A stretch of DNA of 64,000 nt from Poindextera sp963719975 (GCA_963719975.1 CAVRED010000012.1:124001-188000); one strand, 5' to 3'; counted from the first letter of the stretch, positions 48,892-58,196 are shown. The notes: a model not told the origin generated them from the letters alone. Program-made: numbers and translations.

Positions 48892-48982
48892 CCACGGAAA
48901 ACACAGAAAACACGGATGTGCGAGGACTGCCTGACGGCGCACGGACTTCAACTCCTGTCCGTGTTTTTCGTGTTTTCCGTGG
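48892..48982. repeat. 25-base inverted repeat of CACGGAAAA-type units
   Basis: The arms 48892-48916 and 48958-48982 match in 23 of 25 positions when inverted, with a 41-base spacer. Each arm contains tandem CACGGAAAA- or CACAGAAAA-like units, so the DNA is AT-rich against the GC-rich background. The layout is the same as at 30513-30584, with a different unit. Confidence 0.7.
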
Positions 48983-49062
48983 TTTTCTTTTCCCGCGCTG
49001 ACGCGCGGACGACCTAGCCGGCAGGTTCTGAGCGACCCCTCATCCGACCCCTCCGGGGGCCA

Positions 49063-49085
49063 CCTTCTCCCCAAGAGGGAGAAGG
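49063..49085. repeat. REP-like hairpin, probable bidirectional terminator
   Basis: CCTTCTCCC and GGGAGAAGG form a perfect 9-base stem around a 5-base loop. Upstream (49036-49060) is a second small hairpin, CCCCTCCGGGG. The whole (CCCTCATCCG..CCACCTTCTCCC) is the type of extragenic palindrome found many times in alphaproteobacterial genomes. It lies 34 bases from the stop of the minus-strand hydrolase gene. Confidence 0.55.
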
Positions 49086-49118
49086 ACACTTGTCTCGCGG
49101 CGTCGCGTTGTGCACGCC

Positions 49119-49787
49119 TCAGGCGTTCGCGCCCATCCACGCCACAGCCGTGTCGAGGAACTCGGCCAACACGTCGGCGTCCTTGCGGCCGCTCTTCGCC
49201 GGGACGTGGAACGAGTGGTCGGCATCGTCGATCAGCTTCAGTGTCGCGCGGGGGAGCCGCCCGACAACGCCCTCCAGCAAGGTTCGGTCGGCAAGCAAGT
49301 CCTTCGTCCCCTGCAGGAACAGCATGGGGACTCGCACGTCATCGAGGTGCCCGGCTCGCGCATCCGCGGGCTTGCCGGCCGGGTGCAGGGGAAAGGCGAA
49401 GAAGACGAGCCCGCGCACGCTCTCCAGCGGCCGAACGGCCTGCGCCTGAGAGGTCATCCGCCCGCCGAACGACTTGCCGCCGGCGAAGAGCGGCAGATCG
49501 CCGGCGCGACGCTTTGCTTCGCCGACTGCGGCCCTGACCGCGGCGTGGGCCACGGCCGGGGCGTCGACGCGCTTGCCGCCCTTCTCCATGTAGGGGAACT
49601 GGTAGCGCAGCACGGCGACGCCGCGCTCGCCGAAGCCGTCTGCGATCGCTCCCATCGCCCGGTGGGTCATGCCGGCGCCGGCGCCATGGGCGAGCACGAG
49701 CACGGCGCGGGCCTCCGCCGGCGCCTGCCAGAGGCCCGACACCGGCTCGGCGCCGTCGATCGGGATGCTGACGGGTTGGGCGTCCAT
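49119..49787 (-). CDS. alpha/beta hydrolase, KANL3/Tex30 (dienelactone hydrolase-like) type
   Basis: 222 residues from ATG 49787. The fold is shown by ARAVLVLAHGAGAGM (oxyanion hole), GGKSFGGRM (nucleophile Ser), LQGTKDLL (Asp) and DADHSFHV (His). This matches the KANL3/Tex30-like bacterial hydrolase family, with no known substrate. It is divergent from ligD with 68 bases between starts. Confidence 0.87.
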   Translation of the reverse strand: MDAQPVSIPIDGAEPVSGLWQAPAEARAVLVLAHGAGAGMTHRAMGAIADGFGERGVAVLRYQFPYMEKGGKRVDAPAVAHAAVRAAVGEAKRRAGDLPLFAGGKSFGGRMTSQAQAVRPLESVRGLVFFAFPLHPAGKPADARAGHLDDVRVPMLFLQGTKDLLADRTLLEGVVGRLPRATLKLIDDADHSFHVPAKSGRKDADVLAEFLDTAVAWMGANA

Positions 49788-49855
49788 GCCGCGAGCATAG
49801 CCGAGGCGCGCGCGGGATTCGACGTCAGCGCCGCGCGGCGGCATGCTGGCGGTCC

Positions 49856-52300
49856 ATGGCCGCCAGCCTCGACAAGTACCGCGCCAAGCGCCGCTTCGCC
49901 GAAACGCCCGAGCCGGCGGGCGAGCTCACCGCTTCGGACGAGCCGATCTTCGTCATCCAGAAGCACCACGCCCGCCAGATGCACTACGACCTTCGCCTGG
50001 AGATGGGCGGGACGCTGAAGAGCTGGGCGGTGCCGCAGGGACCTTGCCTCGACCCCAAAGTCCGTCGCTTCGCCAAGCTCGTCGAAGACCATCCGATGGA
50101 CTATGCGAGCTTCGAGGGGCGCATCCCGGCCGGCAACTATGGCGCCGGCACGGTGATCGTGTGGGACCACGGGACCTACGTCACGCTGAAGGACCCCGAG
50201 CGCGGTCTGGCGGACGGCGAGGTCAAGTTCCGCCTGCTCGGCGAGAAGCTGACCGGCGGTTGGACCCTGGTCAGGCTCAAGGACGACCCGACCAATTGGC
50301 TCCTGATCAAGGAACGCGATCCCGCGGCGCGCCCGCTCGACGAGTACGACGTGCTCGAGGAAGAGCCGAACAGCGTCGTCACCGGCCGTCCGGTCGACGA
50401 GGAGCCGCCGCCGCCGAGGCCCGTCGCGAAGAAGAAGGCGGCCGCCAAGATCGCTGGCGCGGTCGCGCGGCCGATGCCGGCGAAGTGGCGCCCGCAGCTC
50501 GCCGCATCGGCGGACATGGCCCCGCACGGCAAGGGCTGGGTGCACGAGATCAAGTACGACGGCTATCGCACGCTTGTGTTCTTCGATGCGGGCGAGGTGC
50601 GGCTCATCACCCGCAACGGACACGACTGGACGCTGCGCTACCGCGCGCTCGCCAAGGCGTTTCAGAAGCTGCCCTGCAAGAGCGCCATCATCGACGGCGA
50701 GGTCGTCGTGCAGGACCCGCGCGGCATCAGCTCGCTCGACTTGCTCGAGCAGGCCCTCTCCGCCGGCGACAGCCATGCGATGACCTACTTCGCCTTCGAC
50801 CTCTGCTATCTCGACGGTTACGACCTCTCCGCGGCCAAGCTCGTCGACCGCAAGGCCGCGCTCGTCGGGCTCATCGATCCGCTCATCGATGCGACCGCGC
50901 CAATCCAGTTCAGCGAGCACATCGAGGGCGACGGCGACGCGCTGTTCGCGCAGGCGAGCCGCATGGGGCTGGAAGGCATCGTCTCGAAGAAGGCCGACGC
51001 CCGCTACCAGCAGTCGCGCTCCACCACCTGGGTCAAGGTCAAGCGCGTCGATGTCGCGACCTTCGTGGCGGTCGGCTTCCTGTCCAACATGCCCAAGGGC
51101 GCCTCGTCGCTCCTGATCGCGGAGGAGCGCGACGGCGCGCTGGTCTATGCCGGCCGCGTCGGCTCCGGCATCGGCGACGCCAAGGCGCGCGAACTCTACG
51201 CAAGCTTGGCCAGGGACGAACGCGCCGATCCGCCGATCGCCGTCCCGAAGACGCCTGGAGCCCATTGGATCGAGCCGCGTTGGAACGTCGAGGTCGGTTA
51301 CCGGAGCCGGTCCACCCAGGGCGCGCCAAGGGCGCCGGTGTTCATGGGCCTGAGCGCGCGCAAAGCCGCCAAGCCGAAGAAGGCGGTGATGCCCAAGCTG
51401 GTCAGCGACCGCGACCTGGCCGCGATCCATCTCACCAATCCGGACCGCGAATTCTCCGGCACCGGCGTAACCAAACTCGACGTCGCGCTGCACTACGCCC
51501 GGGTCGGAGACTGGCTGTTGCCCGAGTTGTTGCGCCGGCCGGTGACCATCGTCCGCTGCCCGACCGGTCAGTTCAAGGACTGCTTCTATCAGCGGCATGC
51601 CTTCGCCGGCTTGCCCGAGGGCGTCGAGCCCATCGAGTTGGCCGACGAGGAGGAGCGGGCGGCTTTCATCGCCGTCACCGAGCCCAAAGGCTACCTCGCG
51701 CTCGCCCAGTTCGGCGCGATCGAATTTCACCTCTGGGGCTGCCATATCGACGATCCGGAGCACCCCGACCGCATCGTGCTCGACCTCGACCCGGACGAGA
51801 GCCTGCCCTGGCGGCGTGTCTGCGACGGCGCGGAGGTGCTGCGCGATCGGGTCGAGGCGATGGGCTTCGCCCCGTTCCTGCGCACCACGGGCGGCAAGGG
51901 GCTGCATCTGGTGCTGGCGCTGGCCGACGGGCACGATTGGCCGACGGTCAAGGGCTTCGCCGAGGCGATCGCGCGCGCCTCGGCCGCCGACCAGCCCAGC
52001 CTGTTTACGGCGAACTCGTCCAAGGCCGCGCGCAAGGGGCGAATCTACGTCGACTATCTGCGCAACGCCCGCGGCGCGAGCGCCGTCTGTTCCTACTCCC
52101 TGCGCGCGCGGGCGAACTTCCCGGTGGCCACGCCGATCGCGTGGGACGAGCTTCGCGGCCTGTCGGGCGGCGATGCTTTCAACCGTCTTAACCTTCCCAG
52201 GCGTATAGAGACGCTGGCCCGGAACCCGTGGGATGGGCTATTGTCGAGCGCCGTCAAGATAACGCCGAAGATGCGTCACAACGTCGGTATGAAGACTTAA
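49856..52300 (+). CDS. ligD: multifunctional non-homologous end-joining DNA ligase LigD
   Basis: 814 residues. Three modules in the order phosphoesterase-ligase-polymerase: 3'-phosphoesterase at residues 25-160 (HHARQMHYDLRLEM), a basic linker KKKAAAKI at about 192-199, the ATP-dependent ligase at 205-510 (adenylated lysine in EIKYDGYR, residue 233; DGEVVV), and the primase-like polymerase at 525-800 (DLDPDE metal ligands near 643, TTGGKGLHL near 677). It repairs double-strand breaks with Ku. The Ku gene follows by eleven bases. Confidence 0.97.
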   Translation: MAASLDKYRAKRRFAETPEPAGELTASDEPIFVIQKHHARQMHYDLRLEMGGTLKSWAVPQGPCLDPKVRRFAKLVEDHPMDYASFEGRIPAGNYGAGTVIVWDHGTYVTLKDPERGLADGEVKFRLLGEKLTGGWTLVRLKDDPTNWLLIKERDPAARPLDEYDVLEEEPNSVVTGRPVDEEPPPPRPVAKKKAAAKIAGAVARPMPAKWRPQLAASADMAPHGKGWVHEIKYDGYRTLVFFDAGEVRLITRNGHDWTLRYRALAKAFQKLPCKSAIIDGEVVVQDPRGISSLDLLEQALSAGDSHAMTYFAFDLCYLDGYDLSAAKLVDRKAALVGLIDPLIDATAPIQFSEHIEGDGDALFAQASRMGLEGIVSKKADARYQQSRSTTWVKVKRVDVATFVAVGFLSNMPKGASSLLIAEERDGALVYAGRVGSGIGDAKARELYASLARDERADPPIAVPKTPGAHWIEPRWNVEVGYRSRSTQGAPRAPVFMGLSARKAAKPKKAVMPKLVSDRDLAAIHLTNPDREFSGTGVTKLDVALHYARVGDWLLPELLRRPVTIVRCPTGQFKDCFYQRHAFAGLPEGVEPIELADEEERAAFIAVTEPKGYLALAQFGAIEFHLWGCHIDDPEHPDRIVLDLDPDESLPWRRVCDGAEVLRDRVEAMGFAPFLRTTGGKGLHLVLALADGHDWPTVKGFAEAIARASAADQPSLFTANSSKAARKGRIYVDYLRNARGASAVCSYSLRARANFPVATPIAWDELRGLSGGDAFNRLNLPRRIETLARNPWDGLLSSAVKITPKMRHNVGMKT

Positions 52301-52311
52301 GGGGTGTTGCA

Positions 52312-53193
52312 ATGGCCGGTCGGGCCTACTGGAAGGGCTATCTCAAGCTGTCGCTGGTCTCGTGCCCGGTGAAGCTTTACCCGGCGACGTCTGCCACCGC
52401 CGGCAAGATCTCCTTCAACATGCTGCACAAGGACACGTTGAACCGCGTGCAGATGCGCTACCACGATCCGGAGCTGGGCGAGGTCGACCGCGCCGACCTG
52501 GTCAAGGGCTACCAGTTCGAGAAGGACCGCTACGTCGTGGTCACCAACGAGGAACTCGAAGAGGTCGAGATCGAGTCCTCGAAAACCATCGACATCCAGG
52601 GCTTCGTCGATGCGGGCGACGTCGATCCGATCTATCAGGACTCGACCTACTACCTCGCGCCAGACGGGCCGATCGCCGAGGAGACCTTCGCGGTGATCCT
52701 GGAGGCGATGAAGAAGGCCAAGAAGGTCGCAATCGCCCAGATCGTGCTCTCCAGTCGCGAGCGGCTGGTCGAGATCGAGCCGGTCACCGACGGCTTCAGG
52801 CTGGTCACCCTGCGCTCCGCCAAGGAGATCCGCGAGCCGGCGACCGCGCTCGACAAGCTGAACGTCAAGATCGACCCCGACATGCTGGCCATGGCCCAGC
52901 AGATCATCAGCTCGAAGAAGACCACGTTCGCGCCCGAGGAGTTCCACGACCACTATGAAGACGCGCTGATGACGCTGGTGAAGTCCAAGATCGCCGGCGG
53001 CGAGCCGGTGATCACCAAGGCGCCGGAGCGCGGCAACGTCGTGAACCTGATGGATGCGCTGAAGAAGTCCATCGAGCAGGAGCGCCGTCCGCCGGCGCCG
53101 AGCCTCGGAAAGGTGGCGGCGCAGCCCAAATCAGCCAAGACTGAGGCCGCCAAGGCCGCCCCGGCCAAGGCGCCGGCCAAGAAGAGGGCCTGA
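52312..53193 (+). CDS. ku: bacterial Ku end-binding protein
   Basis: 293 residues from ATG 52312 (AAGGGG upstream; an in-frame ATG at 52228 lies inside ligD and is unlikely). The start RAYWKGYLKLSLVSCPVKLY is the Ku signature. The core ends at ALMTLVKSKIAGGEP, and a lysine-rich C-terminal tail follows (KTEAAKAAPAKAPAKKRA), the kind that recruits LigD and contacts DNA. It forms a homodimeric ring on DNA ends. The gene lies between ligD and the BRCT-like/TPR gene (17 bases downstream). Confidence 0.97.
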   Translation: MAGRAYWKGYLKLSLVSCPVKLYPATSATAGKISFNMLHKDTLNRVQMRYHDPELGEVDRADLVKGYQFEKDRYVVVTNEELEEVEIESSKTIDIQGFVDAGDVDPIYQDSTYYLAPDGPIAEETFAVILEAMKKAKKVAIAQIVLSSRERLVEIEPVTDGFRLVTLRSAKEIREPATALDKLNVKIDPDMLAMAQQIISSKKTTFAPEEFHDHYEDALMTLVKSKIAGGEPVITKAPERGNVVNLMDALKKSIEQERRPPAPSLGKVAAQPKSAKTEAAKAAPAKAPAKKRA

Positions 53194-53210
53194 AACCCGC
53201 CCGGAGCCTC

Positions 53211-54281
53211 ATGGACCTCGCTGATCGTGCGGTCGCGCTCTACGGACGCTTTTCTCCCGGCGTTCGCGACCGCATGCTGGCGGAGATCGTCCGCCGCGGC
53301 GGATCGGTCTCGCGCGACCTCACCCGGCGCAGCGATCGCCTTGTCATCGGCGCATCGGCAAGCGCGCTGATCGATTCCGGCGCGCTTGGCGTGCGTCTGC
53401 ATGCGGCGTACGAACGCGGCCTGCCTGTCCGCGGCGAGCGGGCGTTCGCCGCCGAGCTCGCGGGCGAGGACATCGCGCGCGACGCAGCGCTGCCGCTGGC
53501 GACCGGTCTTGCCGGAACGGCGCTGACGCGGACGGACGTCGAGGTCCTGGCCGCGTTCGATCTCGTGGTGCTCGATGGCGCGCACTGCCGCTTCGGCGAC
53601 GCCAGCGTCTTTCGCACCGCCTCCGAGTTGATCGGCGCCGGCCGTAGCCGCGCCGATGTGGTGCGCATCCTGGCCCGGGCCCGCGACCTCGCTCCGCGCG
53701 GGCGGCACAGGATCGTGCTGACTGGGGCAGGCGAGGCCGCGCTCGAGTGGGACGATGGACTGACCAGCCTCGAGGGCCAGGGCCTTTTGCCGCTCGACGA
53801 GGCCCAGGCCAGTGTCGACGACCTGTTCGAGGCCGCCGCCATCGCCGAGGCGGACGGTGAGCTCGATCGCGCTGCGCATCTCTACGACATGTGCGCGCGC
53901 GCCGACCGCGCGGACGCGATCGCGCCCTACAATCACGCCAACATCCGCCTGGCCCAGGGCGCTCACGATGAGGCGGTGCTCGGCTACCAACGGGCGCTGG
54001 CGCGCGATCCGGCCTTCGTCGAGGCGCGCTACAATCTGGCCCAGGCGCTCGAGGCGGCGGGCAAGATGGACGCGGCGGCGGACGAGCTCGAGCAGGTGTT
54101 GGCCGCCGACCCGACCTACGCCGACGCCGTGTTCAACCTCGCCCAACTGCGCATGAGCGCCGGCGAGATGGGCGAGGCGATGGCGCTCTACGAGCGCTAC
54201 CTCGGCCTCGGCCCGCCCGAAGCCTGGGCGGCCACCGCCCGCAAGGCCATCCTCTACTGCCTGGCCAGGCTGTCGGCCTGA
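53211..54281 (+). CDS. BRCT-like/TPR protein in the Ku-LigD operon
   Basis: 356 residues from ATG 53211 (GGAGCCTC upstream). Residues 8-84 resemble a BRCT domain: ALYGRFSPGVRDRMLAEIVR, GGSVSRDLTRRSDRLVIG, then GVRLHAAYERGLPVRGERAF. Residues 105-195 form a second, unassigned module (LTRTDVEVLAAFDLVVLDG, and RHRIVLTGAGEAALEWDDGL). Residues 203-336 hold three TPR repeats (AEADGELDRAAHLYDMCARA, YNHANIRLAQGAHDEAVLGY, YNLAQALEAAGKMDAAADEL). BRCT domains bind repair partners, so an accessory role in end joining is plausible. The family is not one I can name. Confidence 0.7.
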   Translation: MDLADRAVALYGRFSPGVRDRMLAEIVRRGGSVSRDLTRRSDRLVIGASASALIDSGALGVRLHAAYERGLPVRGERAFAAELAGEDIARDAALPLATGLAGTALTRTDVEVLAAFDLVVLDGAHCRFGDASVFRTASELIGAGRSRADVVRILARARDLAPRGRHRIVLTGAGEAALEWDDGLTSLEGQGLLPLDEAQASVDDLFEAAAIAEADGELDRAAHLYDMCARADRADAIAPYNHANIRLAQGAHDEAVLGYQRALARDPAFVEARYNLAQALEAAGKMDAAADELEQVLAADPTYADAVFNLAQLRMSAGEMGEAMALYERYLGLGPPEAWAATARKAILYCLARLSA

Positions 54282-54343
54282 TCCTGCCTCCTACGCCGCT
54301 GGTCGGCCGCGCTAGGCGCGGTTGCGGCGCACGGCGAGGTTGG

Positions 54344-56167
54344 CTACTCCGCCGGCTCCACCGGCTCGCTCCCCACGTGGGCGCTGTGCATGTCGTGCCA
54401 CACTTCGCGGAACAGCGGGCTATCGCGCAGGAGTTCGCGCAGCGTGCCGCGCGCCGCCACTGCTCCATCATCGAGCACGATGATCTCACTCGCGTGGCGA
54501 TAGGCCTCCAGCCTGTGCGAAACGGCGAGCACGGTTTGCTCACCAGAAGCGAACAGCCGCTCCCAGAAGGCGTGCTCCGTCCTGACGTCGAGGGCGCTCG
54601 AGGCGTCGTCGAACACCAGGAGCTGCGGCTTGCGTACGAACATGCGCGCGGCTGCGGAGCGCTGGACCTGCCCGCCGGAGAGGGTGACGCCGCGTGTGCC
54701 GACCATGGTGTCCAGGCCGGCGCCGATCTGCTCCAGGTCGTCCTCGAGCACCGCGAGATGGACGGCCTCGTCGACCGCCTCCTCGCCGACCTCGAGCCCC
54801 ATCAGGATGTTGTCGCGCAAGCTCTCGGTGAAGAGGCGCGGCGTCTGGGCGGTGTAGGCCGCGCGGGGCGGGGTCATGAACGTCGCTGGGTCGTCGACGG
54901 CGACGCCGTTCCACCTGACCTCGCCGCCGTCGATCGGGACCAGCCCAAGCACGGCCTTTAGGAGGGTCGTCTTACCCGAGCCCACCCGCCCGGTCACGAT
55001 CGTGACCTGGCCGCGGCGCAGCACGAAGTCGACGCCGCGCACACCCCGCGCCGAGCTTGGGTAGACGCTGGTCAGTCCGCGCACCTCAAGAGCCTGCAAC
55101 GGCGGTTCCGGCGGAACGATGCGGGGGCTCGCCGGCTTTGGGGCCGTGATGGCCCTATCCGGAGCATCGCCCAACAGTGTGGTGATCCGCATCAGCGCCA
55201 CGTCGGCCGTCCGCTTGCGGGCCAATAGACGCCCCATCCAGCGCGGCGCCGAGGTCACCTGCACGACGTAGCTTACGAACAGCGTGAAATCCCCGACGGT
55301 GAACCGGCCTTCGCGCATCACGCCAGCCGCGAGCAGCAGGACCAGCCCCTGCGCCAGGCTGGAGGTTCCCACCCCGAACGTGTCCAGGAAGGTGACGTAG
55401 ATCTGGTAGCGAACCGATGTGTTGCGCCGAACGTTGTTCAGCGCCTGCAGCCGGCCGAGGACGCGCGGCTCGGCGGCCGCGACCCGGATCGCCTGCACCG
55501 CGGTGAACATCTCGCCCACGAACGATGTCACCCTCGCATCCGCCTCGCGGGCGACGCGGCTGTACTTGTGGATGCCGGCGGTGATGCGCTGGGTTACGAC
55601 GACCACGAGCAGCATGGGCGCGACCACGGCGAGCGTCACCGTCTGGTCGATGCCCCACATGATGATGAGCGCCAGTATGGCGAACAGAGCCTGGCCGACG
55701 GTGTCGGACCAACCCTCCATGAACGAAAGCGTCTCATTGACGTCGTCGCGGAAGCGGCTGAGCGCCTCGCCTGCGGTGCCGCGCGGCGGCCGCGGCCCAC
55801 GCGCGAACATCATCCAGCCCAGCATGTCGGTGCGCACCATCACCCGCGAGAGGATGGTGAAGCCTGTGTAGACCCAGTTGGCGAAATACCAGGCGAACAG
55901 TGGCGCGATCTGGACGGCGAACCAGAGCCCGATCAGGGTCCAGACGTTGGGGCCGGCCGGGTGGTGGCCGCTCAAGGTGTCGAACATACGCCGCTGGATC
56001 AGGCCGGCCGCCAGCGGCAGCGTGTAGAAGACGCCCCACAGTCCGAGCCCGAAAGCGAAACGCCGCGGCCGGGTGCGCGCAATGCGCAGCGTCTGGGCGA
56101 ACGCAGTCTGCCGTGGCGGCGGCGGAGGCAGCGGCCGCGTCTCAGGGGTGTCCAAGAAGAAGGTCAC
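54344..56167 (-). CDS. ABC exporter subunit, degenerate Walker B, GTG start
   Basis: 607 residues from GTG 56167 (MTFFLDTPETRPLPPPPPRQ), overlapping the stop of the next gene (GTGA). Six transmembrane helices are followed by a nucleotide-binding domain with GRVGSGKTT (Walker A), canonical LSGGQ, Walker B LLVFDDASSALD with Asp replacing the catalytic Glu, and H-loop AVSHRLEAYR. It pairs with the product of the gene at 56164-57948, which has the opposite defects. It is on the opposite strand from the Ku-LigD operon. Confidence 0.9.
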   Translation of the reverse strand: MTFFLDTPETRPLPPPPPRQTAFAQTLRIARTRPRRFAFGLGLWGVFYTLPLAAGLIQRRMFDTLSGHHPAGPNVWTLIGLWFAVQIAPLFAWYFANWVYTGFTILSRVMVRTDMLGWMMFARGPRPPRGTAGEALSRFRDDVNETLSFMEGWSDTVGQALFAILALIIMWGIDQTVTLAVVAPMLLVVVVTQRITAGIHKYSRVAREADARVTSFVGEMFTAVQAIRVAAAEPRVLGRLQALNNVRRNTSVRYQIYVTFLDTFGVGTSSLAQGLVLLLAAGVMREGRFTVGDFTLFVSYVVQVTSAPRWMGRLLARKRTADVALMRITTLLGDAPDRAITAPKPASPRIVPPEPPLQALEVRGLTSVYPSSARGVRGVDFVLRRGQVTIVTGRVGSGKTTLLKAVLGLVPIDGGEVRWNGVAVDDPATFMTPPRAAYTAQTPRLFTESLRDNILMGLEVGEEAVDEAVHLAVLEDDLEQIGAGLDTMVGTRGVTLSGGQVQRSAAARMFVRKPQLLVFDDASSALDVRTEHAFWERLFASGEQTVLAVSHRLEAYRHASEIIVLDDGAVAARGTLRELLRDSPLFREVWHDMHSAHVGSEPVEPAE

Positions 56168-57948
56168 GCCAATGCCTCCTCGACGCCCGCGCGCAGGAGG
56201 CGCGCGAAGGCTGAGTGCGGATCGGCTTCCAGGGCCGCCCGGTCGCCGGTCTCAAGCACGCGTCCATGGTCGAGGATTGCGATGCGGTCGGCGCGTCCAA
56301 CGGTCGACAGCTTGTGAGCGATGATGATCGCCGTCCGCCGCTCGCCTGCACGGCCGCCGAGGAGCTTGTCGAGCGCGCGCTCGATCAAGAGATCGGAAGC
56401 GGGGTCGAGCCTGGACGATGCTTCGTCCAGCACGACCAGGCCGGGGTCCTTCAGAAAGACCCGGGCGAAGGCGAGCAGCTGCGCCTCGCCGGCCGAGAGG
56501 CCCGCTCCCGCAGCCAATACCGTTGCCAGCCCCTGCGGCTGGCGGGCCAGCCAAGGACCCAGCCCCAGGTCCTCCAGAACCTCGATGACGCGCTCGTCCG
56601 ATATAGAGGCGTCGAACAGGGTGGCGTTATCGCGCACGGTGGCGTCGAACAGCTGGACTTCCTGTGTCACCAGGCCGATGCGCCCGCGCAGCTCGGCGAG
56701 GGTTGCTTCACGAATGTCTTCGCCGTCGAGCGCGATCCGGCCGGCCGCTGGGTCGTAGAGCCTGAAGAGCAGGCGCGTGAGCGTCGTCTTACCGCTGCCG
56801 GTGCGGCCCAGGAGGCCTAGTATCTCCCCGGGCTTCAGCTCGATCGAGACGTCGCGTAGCACCGGGGCGTCGGCCCGGTACGCGAAATCGACGCGCTCGA
56901 AGGCCAGCTTGGGGGCGATCGTCTTGGCGCTCTCCCACTCGAGGCCGGGTCCGTCGAGCAGGTCAGGCCCGATCGAAAGGAGGCCACGGATGCGGCTGAG
57001 GCTGGCGGAGGCGGTCTGGAACTGCTGCAGCTGGCCGCCGATGTTCATCACCGGCCCCTGCATCATCCCGGCCAGCTGCATGGCCATCAAGACGGTGCCG
57101 ATCGAGATCGCGTGCCGAAGGTAGAGCCAGGCGCCGAGCGCCAGCGCGATAGCAAAGCCGAACTGGAAGAGGCCGACCGCCACCAGGAAGATCCAGGGTC
57201 CGCGGCGGCTTGCGTCAATGTTGGAGACCGCCAGCTCCTTGTTGAGCTCAGCGAAGCGCCGCATGACGTGCTGGCCGCCGCCGTTGGCGCGGACGTCCTC
57301 CAACCCCGCCAACCGCTCCTCGAGGAACGCGGAGAATGCGGAAAAGGCATCGCGGTTGCGCTCCCAAGCAGCGCGCGAGACGTTGCGCATGGCGTGCAGC
57401 TGGAACCCAGCGATGGCGGCGACCACGGCCATCTCGGCGCCGATGCGCCAGTCCACGCCGACGCACAGCACGATGACGATGCCGATCAACAGAAGCACGC
57501 CGCCGACTATCTGCAACACGAACTGCGAGAAGAAGTTGGCCAGCGCCGCGACGTCGCCGTCCACCCGTTCGATGATATCCCCTGGGGAGGTCGCCGTGTG
57601 GTAGCTCATGTCGAGGTAGAGGACGTGGGTGGCCAGATCCCGCCGCATGCGGTTGGTCGACGCCCAGGCGAGCTGGGCCGAGAAGTAGGTCGCCCCGATC
57701 TGCAAGAGTTGCTGGGTGATCGCGGCGGCGATGAAGAAGCCGGCCAGCGTCCACAGAGTCGCCAGCGACGCATGCCGCCCGCCGCTCACCGCCGTGTCGA
57801 CGAAGCGGCGCATGATCGGCGGCGACACCAGTTGCATCGCGATGCCGGCCAGCATGAAGGCGGCCAACGCCGCCATCCGCGGCGATTCCGGCCGCAGGTA
57901 ACGCACGAGAACGCCTCCGATGTTGGTCGCAGGCTTTGCGCGAATCAT
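56164..57948 (-). CDS. ABC exporter subunit, degenerate signature motif
   Basis: 594 residues from ATG 57948 (MIRAKPATNIGGVLVRYLRP); the frame is open further upstream to 58137 but that part is unlike a protein. The nucleotide-binding domain has GRTGSGKTT, LSAGEAQLLAFAR in place of LSGGQ, the intact Walker B LVVLDEASSRLD and H-loop IAHKLSTVG. The transmembrane domain starts at about residue 22. It overlaps the downstream subunit by four bases, so the pair is coupled and forms a heterodimer. No ribosome binding site is clear. Confidence 0.88.
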   Translation of the reverse strand: MIRAKPATNIGGVLVRYLRPESPRMAALAAFMLAGIAMQLVSPPIMRRFVDTAVSGGRHASLATLWTLAGFFIAAAITQQLLQIGATYFSAQLAWASTNRMRRDLATHVLYLDMSYHTATSPGDIIERVDGDVAALANFFSQFVLQIVGGVLLLIGIVIVLCVGVDWRIGAEMAVVAAIAGFQLHAMRNVSRAAWERNRDAFSAFSAFLEERLAGLEDVRANGGGQHVMRRFAELNKELAVSNIDASRRGPWIFLVAVGLFQFGFAIALALGAWLYLRHAISIGTVLMAMQLAGMMQGPVMNIGGQLQQFQTASASLSRIRGLLSIGPDLLDGPGLEWESAKTIAPKLAFERVDFAYRADAPVLRDVSIELKPGEILGLLGRTGSGKTTLTRLLFRLYDPAAGRIALDGEDIREATLAELRGRIGLVTQEVQLFDATVRDNATLFDASISDERVIEVLEDLGLGPWLARQPQGLATVLAAGAGLSAGEAQLLAFARVFLKDPGLVVLDEASSRLDPASDLLIERALDKLLGGRAGERRTAIIIAHKLSTVGRADRIAILDHGRVLETGDRAALEADPHSAFARLLRAGVEEALA

Positions 57949-58196
57949 CGCGCCGTCAGAAATGTCAGTGCCCGGTGCGATGGATTTGCGGCCCCCGTCC
58001 GCAAATGTCTTTTTTGTCAGTCGATTATGCGGCGAGTGGACGCTGCGGTTCGCAGCTTCGTCCGAGGCGCCGGTCGGCAAGGATGAGATTAACAGGTCCA
58101 GGCGTGCTGGACACGGGTACGGTCGCCCCTGGGTCACACGGCCGTCCGGGTGTTGATTACGGGCAACGCCGTCCGGTCAGACGCCGTAGGGCCGGA

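Larger units (their letters stand above)
48808..49118. other. 311-base intergenic space holding two structured repeats
   Basis: This is the only gap over 300 bases. It holds a 25-base inverted repeat (48892-48982) and a REP-like element with a perfect 9-base hairpin (49063-49085). No open frame resembling a gene, no promoter and no RNA gene was seen. It lies between convergent genes. Confidence 0.6.

Noticed and set aside
57949..58196. Gap between ABC exporter and SDR as a possible small gene or RNA
   Set aside because: No convincing start, ribosome binding site or structure; only a T-rich stretch near 58010.
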